Shown here: in pieces, positions 50,202 through 64,000 of the stretch
How positions within the stretch are numbered: position 1 is the stretch's first letter
Layout: each line of letters begins with the position of its first letter
Assembly (NCBI RefSeq): GCF_001636055.1
Contig: NZ_CP011789.1
Span: 124,001-188,000 of the forward strand
Length of the DNA: 64,000 nt
Reading direction: 5' to 3'
DNA from: Pseudomonas putida
GTDB taxonomy: Bacteria > Pseudomonadota > Gammaproteobacteria > Pseudomonadales > Pseudomonadaceae
Notes under the pieces: model-generated
What the model saw: the letters and a program-made list of their open reading frames with translations, nothing else
What the model was told of the DNA's origin: nothing
Database searches by the model: none
Position numbers and translations under genes: made by a program

Positions 50202-50971
50202 GCGTTTTCTTCGAGCAGCGAGTGCAACTCGACGAACTGCTGCGTCAGCTTGTGCCGCGGCTCCAGGTGGATCAGCGGCAGGCTGGCGTGGTGGGATTCG
50301 CGCATCTTCACCGAGCTGCCCAGGTAGACCGGCAGCACCGGCAGGCCCTCGGCGAGCAGCTCGTCGAGCATCTGCTGAGGCAGGCTGGCACGTGACTGGA
50401 ACTGGTTGACCACGATGCCCTCTACCTGGAGGTCTTCGTTGTGGTCGTCCTTGAGTTCCTCGATCTCGGCCAGCAGGCCGTACAGGGCCTGGCGCGAGAA
50501 GCTGTCGCAATCGAAGGGAATCAGCACACGATCTGCGGCGATCAACGCGGAAACCGCATAGAAGTTCAACGCTGGCGGGGTATCGATGTAGATCCGCTCG
50601 TAATCCTCGTCCAGCTCATCGAGCAATTTACGTAGCTTGTTGATCTTGTGCTTGGCCTCGAGCTTGGGCTGCAGGTCGGCCAGCTCGGCGGTGGCGGTGA
50701 CCACGTGCAGGTTGTCAAAGGGCGTTTCATAGATATCGACCTTGTTCTTCTTGCTGAACGGCCCGCTGGACAGGCTCTGCTTGAAGAAATCGGCAATACC
50801 CATGGGGATGTCGTCACCCGTCAACCCAGTCAGGTACTGGGTCGAGTTGGCCTGGGCATCCAGGTCGATCAACAGGGTCCGGTAGCCTTCGTTGGCACTG
50901 ACCGCCGCCAGGTTGCAGGCGATGCTCGACTTGCCCACGCCACCTTTCTGATTGAACACCACGCGCCGCAT
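50198..50971 (-). CDS. Orphan ParA/MinD-type ATPase
   Basis: The 257-residue protein begins MRRVVFNQKGGVGKSS with the deviant Walker A KGGVGKS (signature Lys at the first position) and has RTLLIDLDAQANSTQYL and YIDTPPALNFYAVSALIAADRVLIPFDCDSF (switch and Walker B regions), the ParA pattern. The C-terminal QFVELHSLLEENA is short. No parB, minE or chromosome origin genes adjoin, so it does not look like a plasmid or chromosome segregation pair; cargo positioning is possible but unproven. The ATG at 50971 is preceded by GGAGG six bases away. It faces trxC and backs onto the LysR gene. Confidence 0.9.
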   Translation of the reverse strand: MRRVVFNQKGGVGKSSIACNLAAVSANEGYRTLLIDLDAQANSTQYLTGLTGDDIPMGIADFFKQSLSSGPFSKKNKVDIYETPFDNLHVVTATAELADLQPKLEAKHKINKLRKLLDELDEDYERIYIDTPPALNFYAVSALIAADRVLIPFDCDSFSRQALYGLLAEIEELKDDHNEDLQVEGIVVNQFQSRASLPQQMLDELLAEGLPVLPVYLGSSVKMRESHHASLPLIHLEPRHKLTQQFVELHSLLEENA

Positions 50972-51023
50972 GACTGACCTCCGTGTATCAGGGAATGCCC
51001 GAGTATGTGTCCGGCGCAGCGGT

Positions 51024-51929
51024 TTAGCCAGCACCTTCGGGCTTTTCCAGGCCCGCCAGCAGGTCGACGAACGCCCGGGCCATCGCCGAGCCCGCGCCCT
51101 CGCGGCGCACCAGCCAGACCGCACTGGTCGCCTGCTCGTCGAGCAGCGTGCGGTACACCACGCCGTCGATGCGGATGCGCTGGAACGACGCGGGCAACAC
51201 CGAAACCCCAAGGCCCGCCGAGACCAACCCGATGATGGTCAGCGCCTCACCGGCTTCCTGGGCGAAATGCGGGCTGAAGCCTGCCTGGCGTGCCAGGTCC
51301 ATCAGTTGCGCATACAGACCGCTGCCGTAGCTGCGTGGGAAGAATACGAACGGCTCGTGGGCCAAGTCCCGCATATACAGGCCCTGCTCGCCGCCCAGCG
51401 CCAGCGGATGAGAGGCATTGAGCACCACGACCAACGGTTCGCGAAACAACTCGGTGACCGCCAACCCTTCCGGCACCGGTAGCGGCCGCATCAGGCCGAC
51501 CTCGATGGATTCGTCAAACACCGCATCGACCACTTCACGGCTGCTCATCTCTTTGAGGTGCAGGTGCACTGCCGGGAAGCGCTGGCGGAAGGCGTGGATC
51601 GCCTGGGGAATCCTCGAGGTGAAGGGCGCCGACGAGGTGAAACCGATCTTCATCTCGCCCAGCTCGCCCAACTGTGCGCGACGTGCCACGTCGGCCGCCT
51701 TGTCGACTTGCGCCAGCACCTGGCGCGCCTCCTCGAGGAACAGTCGTCCGGCCTCGCTCAGCTCGACCCGACGATTGGTGCGCTCGAACAGACGCACCCC
51801 CAGTTCCTGTTCCAGCGCCTGGATCTGCTGGCTCAAGGGCGGCTGAGAGATGCCCAGTTGCTGGGCCGCACGGCCGAAGTGCAGTTCTTCGGCGACGGCG
51901 ATGAAGTAACGCAGGTGGCGCAGTTCCAT
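51024..51929 (-). CDS. LysR-family transcriptional regulator
   Basis: The 301-residue protein has the N-terminal LysR winged helix-turn-helix (about 1-60, MELRHLRYFIAVAEELHFGRAAQQLGISQPPLSQQI) and a C-terminal periplasmic-binding-like effector domain (about 90-295) of the group that includes CatR/BenM-like regulators (FTSSAPFTSRIP, FVFFPRSYGSGLY, GLGVSVLPASF). The ligand is unknown. TTTGGAGCC precedes the ATG at 51929. It is divergent from the MFS transporter, its probable target, across 107 bases. Confidence 0.92.
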   Translation of the reverse strand: MELRHLRYFIAVAEELHFGRAAQQLGISQPPLSQQIQALEQELGVRLFERTNRRVELSEAGRLFLEEARQVLAQVDKAADVARRAQLGELGEMKIGFTSSAPFTSRIPQAIHAFRQRFPAVHLHLKEMSSREVVDAVFDESIEVGLMRPLPVPEGLAVTELFREPLVVVLNASHPLALGGEQGLYMRDLAHEPFVFFPRSYGSGLYAQLMDLARQAGFSPHFAQEAGEALTIIGLVSAGLGVSVLPASFQRIRIDGVVYRTLLDEQATSAVWLVRREGAGSAMARAFVDLLAGLEKPEGAG

Positions 51930-51985
51930 GATCGGCTCCAAACAAGTCGCTAAAGCTATCAAATAGGTCGAACAATATATTGGAT

Positions 51986-51996
51986 CTAATCATTAG
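51986..51996. promoter_or_regulatory. Short palindrome in the LysR-MFS divergent promoter
   Basis: CTAATCATTAG is a perfect dyad in the AT-rich 107-base spacer, between a TTGGAT (51980-51985) and a TATATG (52002-52007) that could form a weak promoter for the MFS gene. It is a candidate LysR-type binding half-site or full site. Confidence 0.4.
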
Positions 51997-52036
51997 CCAG
52001 CTATATGCTTTTTTCATTGCGCCAGAGGTATCGCCC

Positions 52037-53281
52037 GTGAAAACTGCTGTAGCCCCCCTCCCCACCGAACCTGAAGTGCCTCCCCTGAACGACTTGTGGA
52101 TCGAAAAAGGCACCCCAGCCTTCATGAAAACCGTACTGGCGCTGTTCAGCGGCGGTTTCGCCACGTTCGCGCTGCTCTACTGCGTGCAACCGATGATGCC
52201 GCTGCTGTCGCAAGAGTTTTCGATCAACGCTGCGCAGAGCAGCCTGGTGCTGTCAGTATCCACCGCCATGCTGGCGTTCGGGCTGCTGGTGACCGGGCCC
52301 ATTTCCGATCGAATCGGGCGCAAACCGGTGATGGTCTCGGCCCTGGTGTGCGCTGCCCTGGCGACACTGGCTAGCGCAGTGATGCCAACCTGGGAAGGCG
52401 TGCTCGCCACCCGCGCACTGGTCGGCCTGTCGCTGAGCGGCCTGGCGGCGGTGGCCATGACCTACCTGAGCGAAGAAATCCACCCGCAGCACATCGGCCT
52501 GGCCATGGGCCTGTACATCGGTGGCAATGCGATCGGCGGGATGAGCGGGCGGCTGATCACCGGGGTGCTGATCGACTTCGTCAGTTGGCACACCGCGATG
52601 CTGGTGATCGGCGGCCTGGCGCTGCTGGCCGCGGTGGTGTTCTGGAAGGTGCTGCCGGAATCGCGCAATTTCCGCGCGCAGTCGCTGAAGCCGCGCAATC
52701 TGCTCGATGGCTTCCTCATGCACTTCAAGGATGCCGGCCTGCCCTGGCTGTTCCTCGAAGCCTTCCTGCTGATGGGCGCCTTCGTCACCCTGTTCAACTA
52801 CATCGGCTATCGCCTGCTGGCCGAGCCCTATCACATGAACCAGGCACTGGTCGGCTTGCTGTCGGTGGTGTACCTGTCAGGCATCTACAGTTCGGCACAG
52901 GTCGGCGCGCTGGCTGACCGGCTGGGGCGTCGCAGGGTATTCTGGGCGAGCATCCTGGTGATGGCCGCTGGCATGCTGATGACCCTGTTCACCCCATTGC
53001 CAGTGGTGATCGTCGGGATGCTGGTGTTCACCTTCGGCTTCTTCGGTGCCCATTCGGTGGCCAGCAGCTGGATTGGTCGACGCGCGCTCAAGGCCAAGGG
53101 GCAGGCCTCTTCACTGTACCTGTTCTGCTACTACGCGGGATCGAGTGTCGCCGGGACGGCGGGCGGGGTGTTCTGGCATTACGCCGGTTGGAACGGCATC
53201 GGCCTGTTCATCGGCGGCCTGCTGGCGGTGGCGTTGCTGGTGGCGCTGCACCTGAGCAAGCTGGCACCTAAATCGGTGTGA
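52037..53281 (+). CDS. MFS transporter (12-TMS drug/metabolite exporter-like)
   Basis: The 414-residue protein has about 12 hydrophobic segments beginning near residue 30 (TVLALFSGGFATFALLYCVQPMMPLLSQEF), the MFS signature GPISDRIGRKPVMVSAL between helices 2 and 3, LGRRRVFWASI between helices 8 and 9, and TYLSEEIHPQHIGLAMGLYIGGNAIGGMSGR. This resembles the YnfM-type subgroup; substrate unknown. The GTG at 52037 with AGAGG upstream is preferred to a TTG at 51980, since the latter would place the start in the promoter. The divergent LysR protein is its likely regulator. Confidence 0.9.
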   Translation: MKTAVAPLPTEPEVPPLNDLWIEKGTPAFMKTVLALFSGGFATFALLYCVQPMMPLLSQEFSINAAQSSLVLSVSTAMLAFGLLVTGPISDRIGRKPVMVSALVCAALATLASAVMPTWEGVLATRALVGLSLSGLAAVAMTYLSEEIHPQHIGLAMGLYIGGNAIGGMSGRLITGVLIDFVSWHTAMLVIGGLALLAAVVFWKVLPESRNFRAQSLKPRNLLDGFLMHFKDAGLPWLFLEAFLLMGAFVTLFNYIGYRLLAEPYHMNQALVGLLSVVYLSGIYSSAQVGALADRLGRRRVFWASILVMAAGMLMTLFTPLPVVIVGMLVFTFGFFGAHSVASSWIGRRALKAKGQASSLYLFCYYAGSSVAGTAGGVFWHYAGWNGIGLFIGGLLAVALLVALHLSKLAPKSV

Positions 53282-53285
53282 GGCA

Positions 53286-53319
53286 TTCGCGGCGGTTCGG
53301 GGCGCAGAACCGCCGCGAA
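53286..53319. terminator. Stem-loop between convergent MFS and BOF genes
   Basis: TTCGCGGCGGTTC pairs perfectly with GAACCGCCGCGAA. There is no T-run, but its position between convergent genes suggests termination. Confidence 0.7.
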
Positions 53320-53329
53320 ACGGTGTTCG

Positions 53330-53677
53330 TCAGTTGACGATCTCGACGATATCCACATCCACTTCACGGCTCATCAGGTGTTTCTCCACCTCGCCGGTCA
53401 GCTTGACCTTGGTCTTGTCGTTGAACGGGGTTACCGGCAGGTCTTCGTTGTCGATCTCGACGGTGATGGTGCCGGTGTTGTCCTTGAACTCGTACTTGTC
53501 GTCGTTGTTGATCTTCTTGGTCACATAGCCTTGCAGCACTACCGGGGTGTCATCGGCGGCCTCCTTGGCGGCAGCGACGGTGGTCACCGGCTGGGCGCCG
53601 GGGCCGGTGTAGCCGGCAGCGAGAGCAGCAGTGCTGAACAGTGGGGCGAGGATCAGGGGCAGGTAACGGGCTTTCAT
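53330..53677 (-). CDS. Periplasmic BOF-family (YgiW/YdeI-like OB-fold) stress protein
   Basis: The 115-residue protein has a signal peptide (MKARYLPLILAPLFSTAALA) and a bacterial OB-fold with GYVTKKINNDDKYEFKDNTGTITVEIDNEDLPVTPFNDKTKVKLTGEV-type pattern, as in YgiW and YdeI (parts of which read LQGYVTKKI, YEFKDNTG, KLTGEV). Family members have been linked to stress and antimicrobial-peptide tolerance; the ligand is not settled. It stands as a single leftward gene with GGACCCGATC upstream, following the MFS stem-loop and preceding hemE's terminator region. Confidence 0.9.
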   Translation of the reverse strand: MKARYLPLILAPLFSTAALAAGYTGPGAQPVTTVAAAKEAADDTPVVLQGYVTKKINNDDKYEFKDNTGTITVEIDNEDLPVTPFNDKTKVKLTGEVEKHLMSREVDVDIVEIVN

Positions 53678-53751
53678 GATGATCGGGTCCTGTTTGCGTT
53701 TTGATGGCTCCAGATTACCGACGATCGCTGAATTGAAGCTTAATGAAGCAA

Positions 53752-53776
53752 AACGCCCGGCACAGGGCCGGGCGTT
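53752..53776 (-). terminator. Terminator of hemE
   Basis: Read leftward, AACGCCCGGC pairs with GCCGGGCGTT and is followed by TTGC. It lies 18 bases past the hemE stop. Confidence 0.85.
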
Positions 53777-53794
53777 ATGCCGAGATAGCCGATT

Positions 53795-54859
53795 CTACTG
53801 GTGATACTGCGCCGAGAACTCGTGCACGGCGTTGATGAACACACCGGCATGTTCCGGGTCCACCTCCGGCGTGATGCCATGACCCAGGTTGAACACATGG
53901 CCGCTGCCCTTGCCGTAGCTGGCCAGGATCCGCTGCACTTCGTTGCGGATCGCCTCTGGCTTGGCGTACAGCACGGTCGGGTCCATGTTGCCCTGCAGCG
54001 CAACCTTGTCACCGACGCGACGACGGGCGTCGCCGATCTCGCAGGTCCAGTCCAGGCCCAGTGCGTCGGCACCGGCCTCGGCGATGCTTTCCAGCCACAG
54101 GCCGCCATTCTTGGTGAACAGGATGACCGGCACCTTGCGCCCTTCATGCTCGCGAATCAGACCGCTGACAATCTTGCGCATGTAGGCCAGGGAGAATTCC
54201 TGATAGGCCGCTGCCGACAGTGCACCGCCCCAGGTGTCAAAGATCTGCACTGCCTGAGCGCCGGCCTTGATCTGGCCATTGAGGTAGCTGGTGACCGACT
54301 GTGCCAGCTTGTCGAGCAGCAGGTGCATGGCCTCGGGCTGGTCGTACAGCATCGCCTTGGTCTTGCGGAAGTCTTTCGACGAGCCGCCTTCGACCATGTA
54401 GGTCGCCAAGGTCCAGGGGCTGCCGGAGAAGCCGATCAGTGGCACGCGCCCGTTGAGCTCACGGCGGATGGTGCTGACCGCATCCATCACGTAGCCCAGG
54501 TCCTTGTGCGGATCGGGAATCGGCAGCGCCTCGATATCGGCCAGGGTGCTGACGACCTTCTTGAAACGTGGGCCTTCGCCCGTCTCGAAGTACAGGCCCT
54601 GCCCCATGGCATCGGGGATGGTGAGGATGTCGGAGAAGAGGATTGCGGCGTCGAGCGGGTAGCGGTCCAGCGGCTGGAGCGTCACCTCACAGGCGAACTG
54701 CGGGTTCATGCACAGGCTCATGAAGTCGCCGGCATTGGCGCGGCTGGCGCGGTACTCCGGCAGGTAGCGGCCGGCCTGGCGCATCATCCAGACTGGGGTC
54801 ACGTCTACGGGTTGCTTGAGCAGTGCACGCAGGAAACGATCGTTCTTCAGGGCAGTCAT
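53795..54859 (-). CDS. hemE: Uroporphyrinogen decarboxylase
   Basis: HemE removes four carboxyl groups from uroporphyrinogen III to give coproporphyrinogen III in haem synthesis. The 354-residue protein shows [16 protein letters not shown] (substrate Arg residues), [14 protein letters not shown] (catalytic Asp), [36 protein letters not shown] and [14 protein letters not shown], all standard. ATG at 54859 (MTALKNDRF) is preferred; a start 15 bases upstream is possible. It is followed by its own terminator. gltD ends 179 bases upstream. Confidence 0.97.
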   Translation of the reverse strand: MTALKNDRFLRALLKQPVDVTPVWMMRQAGRYLPEYRASRANAGDFMSLCMNPQFACEVTLQPLDRYPLDAAILFSDILTIPDAMGQGLYFETGEGPRFKKVVSTLADIEALPIPDPHKDLGYVMDAVSTIRRELNGRVPLIGFSGSPWTLATYMVEGGSSKDFRKTKAMLYDQPEAMHLLLDKLAQSVTSYLNGQIKAGAQAVQIFDTWGGALSAAAYQEFSLAYMRKIVSGLIREHEGRKVPVILFTKNGGLWLESIAEAGADALGLDWTCEIGDARRRVGDKVALQGNMDPTVLYAKPEAIRNEVQRILASYGKGSGHVFNLGHGITPEVDPEHAGVFINAVHEFSAQYHQ

Positions 54860-55038
54860 GTCGGCATCCAGCAAAAAAGTGCGGGCATTTTCTCAGACGC
54901 CAGCGCAAAAGGCACGGCCAGGGCCATGCGTTTTGTCTATCGGGTGCCATGAATCAAGGATTTCTGTATACAAAATGCATCGCGGGGCAAGTCGGAACGG
55001 CGGTTCGACGCTCCGACCTGCCCCGCGAATAGCCAGGA

Positions 55039-56460
<1,422 letters not shown>

Positions 56461-56475
56461 TCAAAACCTCTCAAC

Positions 56476-56580
56476 AGCAGCTGCAAGCTACACGCTGCAA
56501 GCCGCAAGACGATCACTTAAGCCGGACGAACCGTACGCTGCCTCTACGTGCAGCGTGCAGCTCGCCACTTGCAGCTGCTC

Positions 56581-56582
<2 letters not shown>
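56476..56582. repeat. GCTGCAAG-type inverted repeats in the gltB-gltD spacer
   Basis: AGCAGCTGCAAG at the left end is mirrored by CTTGCAGCTGCT at the right end, and ACGCTGCAAG/GTGCAGCGTGCAGC elements lie between. The AGCTGCAAGC motif family is a frequent intergenic repeat in Pseudomonas. It could fold into a long cruciform or RNA hairpin inside the gltBD transcript. Confidence 0.7.
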
Positions 56583-61026
<4,444 letters not shown>

Positions 61027-61401
61027 AGACACTTTCTCACCAGGTTCGCCTCTCAACCAAGGCAAATCTCTTTTTAGTACAACCACTTACCATCCACGCC
61101 GATCGAATGCCAGCTTTTTTGCGGTGGGTATAGGGAAACCATTGTTGCACAGCGACAGGGAAGCTCACAAATTTTCACGACGAATCGTTGAAAGTTTATG
61201 TCGCATTTTTGAATGTTTTTGCGTCATGCGCCGTGATAGCGACTTGAGCCGAGTCTGAAGCGTTTCAGCCGTGACTGCAACAGAAGGCTTGTGGCCGGCA
61301 GTCTGGGACAGAAAAGCCTGCCGCGCATCAGCACAGCAGGCTTTGTCGAGTCCGGGATTCGCTCAGCAACTGGGCGGCGGGGGTGGTGCCGCCCGGAAGG
61401 A
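61027..61401. other. Spacer between damX and gltB
   Basis: This 375-base spacer should hold the gltB promoter and the damX terminator. An AT-rich part (61130-61230) lies upstream of gltB, but I cannot pick a confident -35/-10 pair. AAAGCCTGC at 61313-61321 pairs with GCAGGCTTT at 61336-61344, a possible weak damX terminator. No small gene is evident. Confidence 0.55.
61313..61344 (-). terminator. Possible terminator of damX
   Basis: AAAGCCTGC and GCAGGCTTT form a nine-pair stem with a 14-base loop; the leftward reading ends in TTTTC. The large loop lowers confidence. Confidence 0.5.
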
Positions 61402-63000
61402 TCAGCGGGCCGTGGCCAGCTCTTGTTGAACGCTGCCGACGGTACGAGGCCAAGGTTTACCAGCCTGGACCTTCGCTGGCAAGTTCTTGATTGCCGCAGC
61501 TGCGGCATCGCGGCTGCTGAAGTTGCCGTAGGTCACCACATACAGCGGCTTGCCCTGCAGGGTTTTCTTGAAGTAGCGATAGTCGCCACCCTGCTCCCTG
61601 ACGAACGACTGGGCAGCGGATTCATTGCTGGTACCGAACACCTGAACCACATAGTTGCCCGGCTTCTGGCCGCTGTACCAGCCGCTGTTGCCTGCGCCAC
61701 CGGCGGCGGGTTTTTCGGCAGGCTTGGCAGCGGGCTTGGCGGTCGCCACCTGGGTCGGGGCCGGCGCAGGTTTGGCGGCAGGCGCAACCGGCTTCACCGG
61801 CTGGGTTGCGACAGGTTTCTGCGCAGGCGCAACCGGCTGGGCCGGAGCGGGGGCAGGACCGGCGGCGACACCTTGGGGCGGCGCAGTCGTGGTGACGGTG
61901 GGAGGAACGGCAGCAGAGGGCGCTGAAGGCTGCAGTGCAGTATCACCGGCAGGGCCCGCCTCGTCGCCATCTCCCATGCCTGCAGCCTGGGCCAGCGGCT
62001 CACGCATGACCGGCTGCGACTGCCCTACCAGCGGCAGTGGCATGGGCTGCGAAGAACCGGAGAATTCGACGGTCGGTCCGCCATTGCCCGACTGTCCCAG
62101 TGGCAACTGGGCCTGGGCCGCAGGTGCTTCGGTCGGCGCCTTGTCCCCTTTCTTGGGCATCAGGACTGCGGCCGCGACAGCGACCACAACGACAGCGGAC
62201 AACGCGAGCACATGTTTCTTAGGCATTTTGAACCCCATGGATGGTCGCTTTTCCGTACTGCGGGTAGCGATCATGGCTTCGATCAAGGTATCGCGGGCAA
62301 CCTGGTTGATGTTTCCTGGCCAGCCGTTGGAGTTTTCGTGGATATCGGCGATCTGCTCGGCGCTGAATACTTCAAGGCCCCGGCCAGCACCTTCCAGGCG
62401 CTGTTCCAGATACTCACGAGTCTCTTCTTCGCTGTAGGGGGCGAGCTCGATGATGTGGAAGCGCTCTTCCTCGACACTGAGTTCGTCCAACCCGGCAATC
62501 AGCGAAGGTTCACCGAACAGGAACACATGCGGGCGCCCTTCCGGAACGCCTGCCGCCAGCTCCAGCAACGCTTGGAGTGCCGACTCGTCGAGTTGTTCCG
62601 CATCGTCCACCAGCAGATAGACTTCCTGCCCGGTCAACGCCAGCTGGACGACCTGGGAAAGGATTGCCTGCACTTCCGGCTGGGCGACGTTCAGCGCCTG
62701 GGCCACTTGGCCCAGCACGCTGGCAGCATCGCTTGCGCCACGCGCGGAAACGACCACGCTCTGCACCGACTGCTTGTTGGTGCTGGCCACCAGGGCCTGG
62801 CGCAGCAGGGTCTTGCCGCTGCCAAGCGGGCCGGTTACCACCAGCATCAGGTGGCTGTAACGCGCCAGGTGATGCAGCTGGCCCAGCACCGGCTTGCGCT
62901 GGGCAGGGAAGAACTTGAATCCGGGCACCCGAGGTGCGAACGGATCGTGACTCAACTGGTAGTGATCGAGGAACGCCTCATCGGCATGCAAACTGGTCAT
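61402..63000 (-). CDS. damX: DamX-like cell-division protein: AAA ATPase plus SPOR domain
   Basis: The 532-residue protein has an N-terminal AAA/ExeA-like ATPase (about 1-270) with Walker A GPLGSGKT and VYLLVDDAEQLDE (Walker B), one membrane helix (about 280-300, HVLALSAVVVVAVAAAVLMP), a long Pro/Ala-rich periplasmic linker (about 300-440) and a C-terminal SPOR domain (about 450-525; PGNYVVQVFGTSNESAAQSFV, YRYFKKTLQGKPLYVVTYGNF) that binds denuded septal glycan. Classical E. coli DamX has less of the ATPase part; this combined form is usual in Pseudomonas. It lies 15 bases after aroB in the order aroB-damX-gltB-gltD. Confidence 0.92.
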   Translation of the reverse strand: MTSLHADEAFLDHYQLSHDPFAPRVPGFKFFPAQRKPVLGQLHHLARYSHLMLVVTGPLGSGKTLLRQALVASTNKQSVQSVVVSARGASDAASVLGQVAQALNVAQPEVQAILSQVVQLALTGQEVYLLVDDAEQLDESALQALLELAAGVPEGRPHVFLFGEPSLIAGLDELSVEEERFHIIELAPYSEEETREYLEQRLEGAGRGLEVFSAEQIADIHENSNGWPGNINQVARDTLIEAMIATRSTEKRPSMGFKMPKKHVLALSAVVVVAVAAAVLMPKKGDKAPTEAPAAQAQLPLGQSGNGGPTVEFSGSSQPMPLPLVGQSQPVMREPLAQAAGMGDGDEAGPAGDTALQPSAPSAAVPPTVTTTAPPQGVAAGPAPAPAQPVAPAQKPVATQPVKPVAPAAKPAPAPTQVATAKPAAKPAEKPAAGGAGNSGWYSGQKPGNYVVQVFGTSNESAAQSFVREQGGDYRYFKKTLQGKPLYVVTYGNFSSRDAAAAAIKNLPAKVQAGKPWPRTVGSVQQELATAR

Positions 63001-63015
63001 TGCGCTGTCACAACC

Positions 63016-64000
63016 TCAAAGCTGCGCCACGATCGCGCGATAATCCGCTGCAAGCGTGGCCTGAAGAATCTCTTTCGGATAGTCGTCGGTGATCACGGCC
63101 TCGCCCATCTGGCGCAACAGCACCAGGCGCAGGCGTCCGTCGAGCACCTTCTTGTCGACCGCCATATGTTCCATGAAATGCGCCGGGGTCATTTCCTGTG
63201 GAGGCACCACCGGCAAGCCTGCATCCTGCAGCAGGCGAATTCCGCGATCACGCGCCGACTGGTCGATCCAGCCGAGACGCATGGACATCTCCAGGGCCAT
63301 GACGGTCCCGGCAGCGACGGCCTCGCCATGCAACCATACCCCGTAACCCATGTGGGTTTCGATGGCATGACCGAAGGTGTGGCCGAGGTTCAGGGTGGCG
63401 CGCACGCCAGACTCACGCTCGTCGGCACCGACCACGGCCGCCTTCGCCGCGCAGGAGCGGCGGATGGCTTCGGTCAGGGCCACGGAATCGAGCCCGCGCA
63501 GGGCTGCCATGTTGTCTTCCAGCCAGCCGAGGAATGGCTCGTCGCAGATCAGACCGTACTTGATCACTTCGGCGAGGCCCGCCGACAACTCGCGGGCTGG
63601 CAGGGTGCGCAGGCTGGTGGTGTCGATCAGCACCGCGTTGGGCTGATAGAAGGCACCGACCATGTTCTTGCCCAGTGGGTGATTGATGCCGGTCTTGCCA
63701 CCAACGGACGAATCCACCTGGGACAGCAGCGTGGTCGGCACCTGGATGAAGTCGACGCCGCGCTGGTAGCAGGCCGCGGCAAAGCCGGCCATGTCGCCGA
63801 TCACCCCGCCGCCCAGCGCGACCACAGTGGTGCGCCGATCATGGCGGGCCGTGAGCAGGGCATCGAAAATCAGCTGGAGGGTTTCCCAGTTCTTGTGGGC
63901 TTCGCCGTCAGGCAGCACCACTGGCAGCACCGACCAGGCGCCGAGTGTCTTGCTCAACCGCTCGAGATACAGGGGCGCGACGGTTTCGTTGGAGACGATG
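63016..64000 (-). CDS. aroB: 3-dehydroquinate synthase (partial, N-terminus outside window)
   Basis: AroB closes the ring of DAHP to 3-dehydroquinate in the shikimate pathway using NAD+ and a metal. The visible ~327 residues include [83 protein letters not shown] (in part), and the metal ligands in [11 protein letters not shown] and [10 protein letters not shown]. The reading frame runs open through position 64000, so the first ~35-40 residues are missing. It leads into damX after a 15-base gap. Confidence 0.96.
   Translation of the reverse strand, partial: IVSNETVAPLYLERLSKTLGAWSVLPVVLPDGEAHKNWETLQLIFDALLTARHDRRTTVVALGGGVIGDMAGFAAACYQRGVDFIQVPTTLLSQVDSSVGGKTGINHPLGKNMVGAFYQPNAVLIDTTSLRTLPARELSAGLAEVIKYGLICDEPFLGWLEDNMAALRGLDSVALTEAIRRSCAAKAAVVGADERESGVRATLNLGHTFGHAIETHMGYGVWLHGEAVAAGTVMALEMSMRLGWIDQSARDRGIRLLQDAGLPVVPPQEMTPAHFMEHMAVDKKVLDGRLRLVLLRQMGEAVITDDYPKEILQATLAADYRAIVAQL

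Noticed and set aside
50198..51211. Longer ParA start at 51211
   Set aside because: The extra 80 residues are Arg/Ser/Cys-rich antisense of the LysR gene; the ATG at 50971 has GGAGG and begins the ATPase motif.
61027..61401. Small RNA gene in the damX-gltB spacer
   Set aside because: No clear promoter-terminator pair in one orientation could be defended; the only stem has a large loop.

Overview
The window is chromosomal DNA from a fluorescent Pseudomonas, most likely the P. putida group. This rests on high G+C, on the gene orders secB-grxC-rhodanese-gpmI-envC-ctpA, betT/betI-betB-betA and hemE-gltD-gltB-damX-aroB, and on Pseudomonas-type REP palindromes between genes. The assignment comes from recalled gene order and protein families, not from a database search. 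No tRNA, rRNA, CRISPR array, integrase or insertion sequence was seen.

Positions 1-20.3 kb hold most of a type VI secretion (T6SS) locus in two divergent transcription units. Leftward run tagH (FHA), tssJ and tssK, the last cut by the window edge, so tssL/tssM should lie outside. Rightward run tssA, tssB, tssC, hcp, tssE, tssF, tssG, tssH (clpV) and vgrG. This unit ends in a cargo module: an Eag/DcrB-type chaperone, a 1469-residue PAAR-Rhs effector with prePAAR motif and membrane helices, and a probable immunity gene whose start overlaps the effector stop. The toxin tip (last ~143 residues) carries the Y/YxG-R/E/N pattern of GIY-YIG (URI-fold) nucleases. A strong bidirectional hairpin closes the locus.

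From 20.3 to 24.8 kb lie an OprD-family porin, a divergent TonB-dependent siderophore receptor with a probable Fur box, and a small conserved hypothetical gene. From 24.8 to 31.4 kb is core housekeeping: secB, grxC and an inactive-looking rhodanese leftward; gpmI, envC, ctpA and a divergent polysaccharide deacetylase rightward. From 31.4 to 36.1 kb sits a very large gene (1563 aa) resembling the dermonecrotic-toxin-like DUF6543 proteins of Pseudomonas, an accessory gene between core genes.

From 36.3 to 42.7 kb is the choline-to-glycine-betaine system: betT leftward, betI-betB-betA rightward, with a perfect 20-bp palindrome (38700-38719) as probable BetI operator. Next come a CPA1-type cation/proton antiporter and an MscK-like mechanosensitive channel, so betaine synthesis, ion antiport and osmotic release genes adjoin. 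Then follow selO, trxC, an orphan ParA-type ATPase, a LysR regulator divergent from an MFS transporter, and a BOF-family periplasmic protein. The right end is leftward core metabolism: hemE, gltD, gltB, damX and aroB (cut by the edge).

The strongest candidates for something new are the Rhs toxin tip with its unrecognised immunity protein, and the large DUF6543-like gene.
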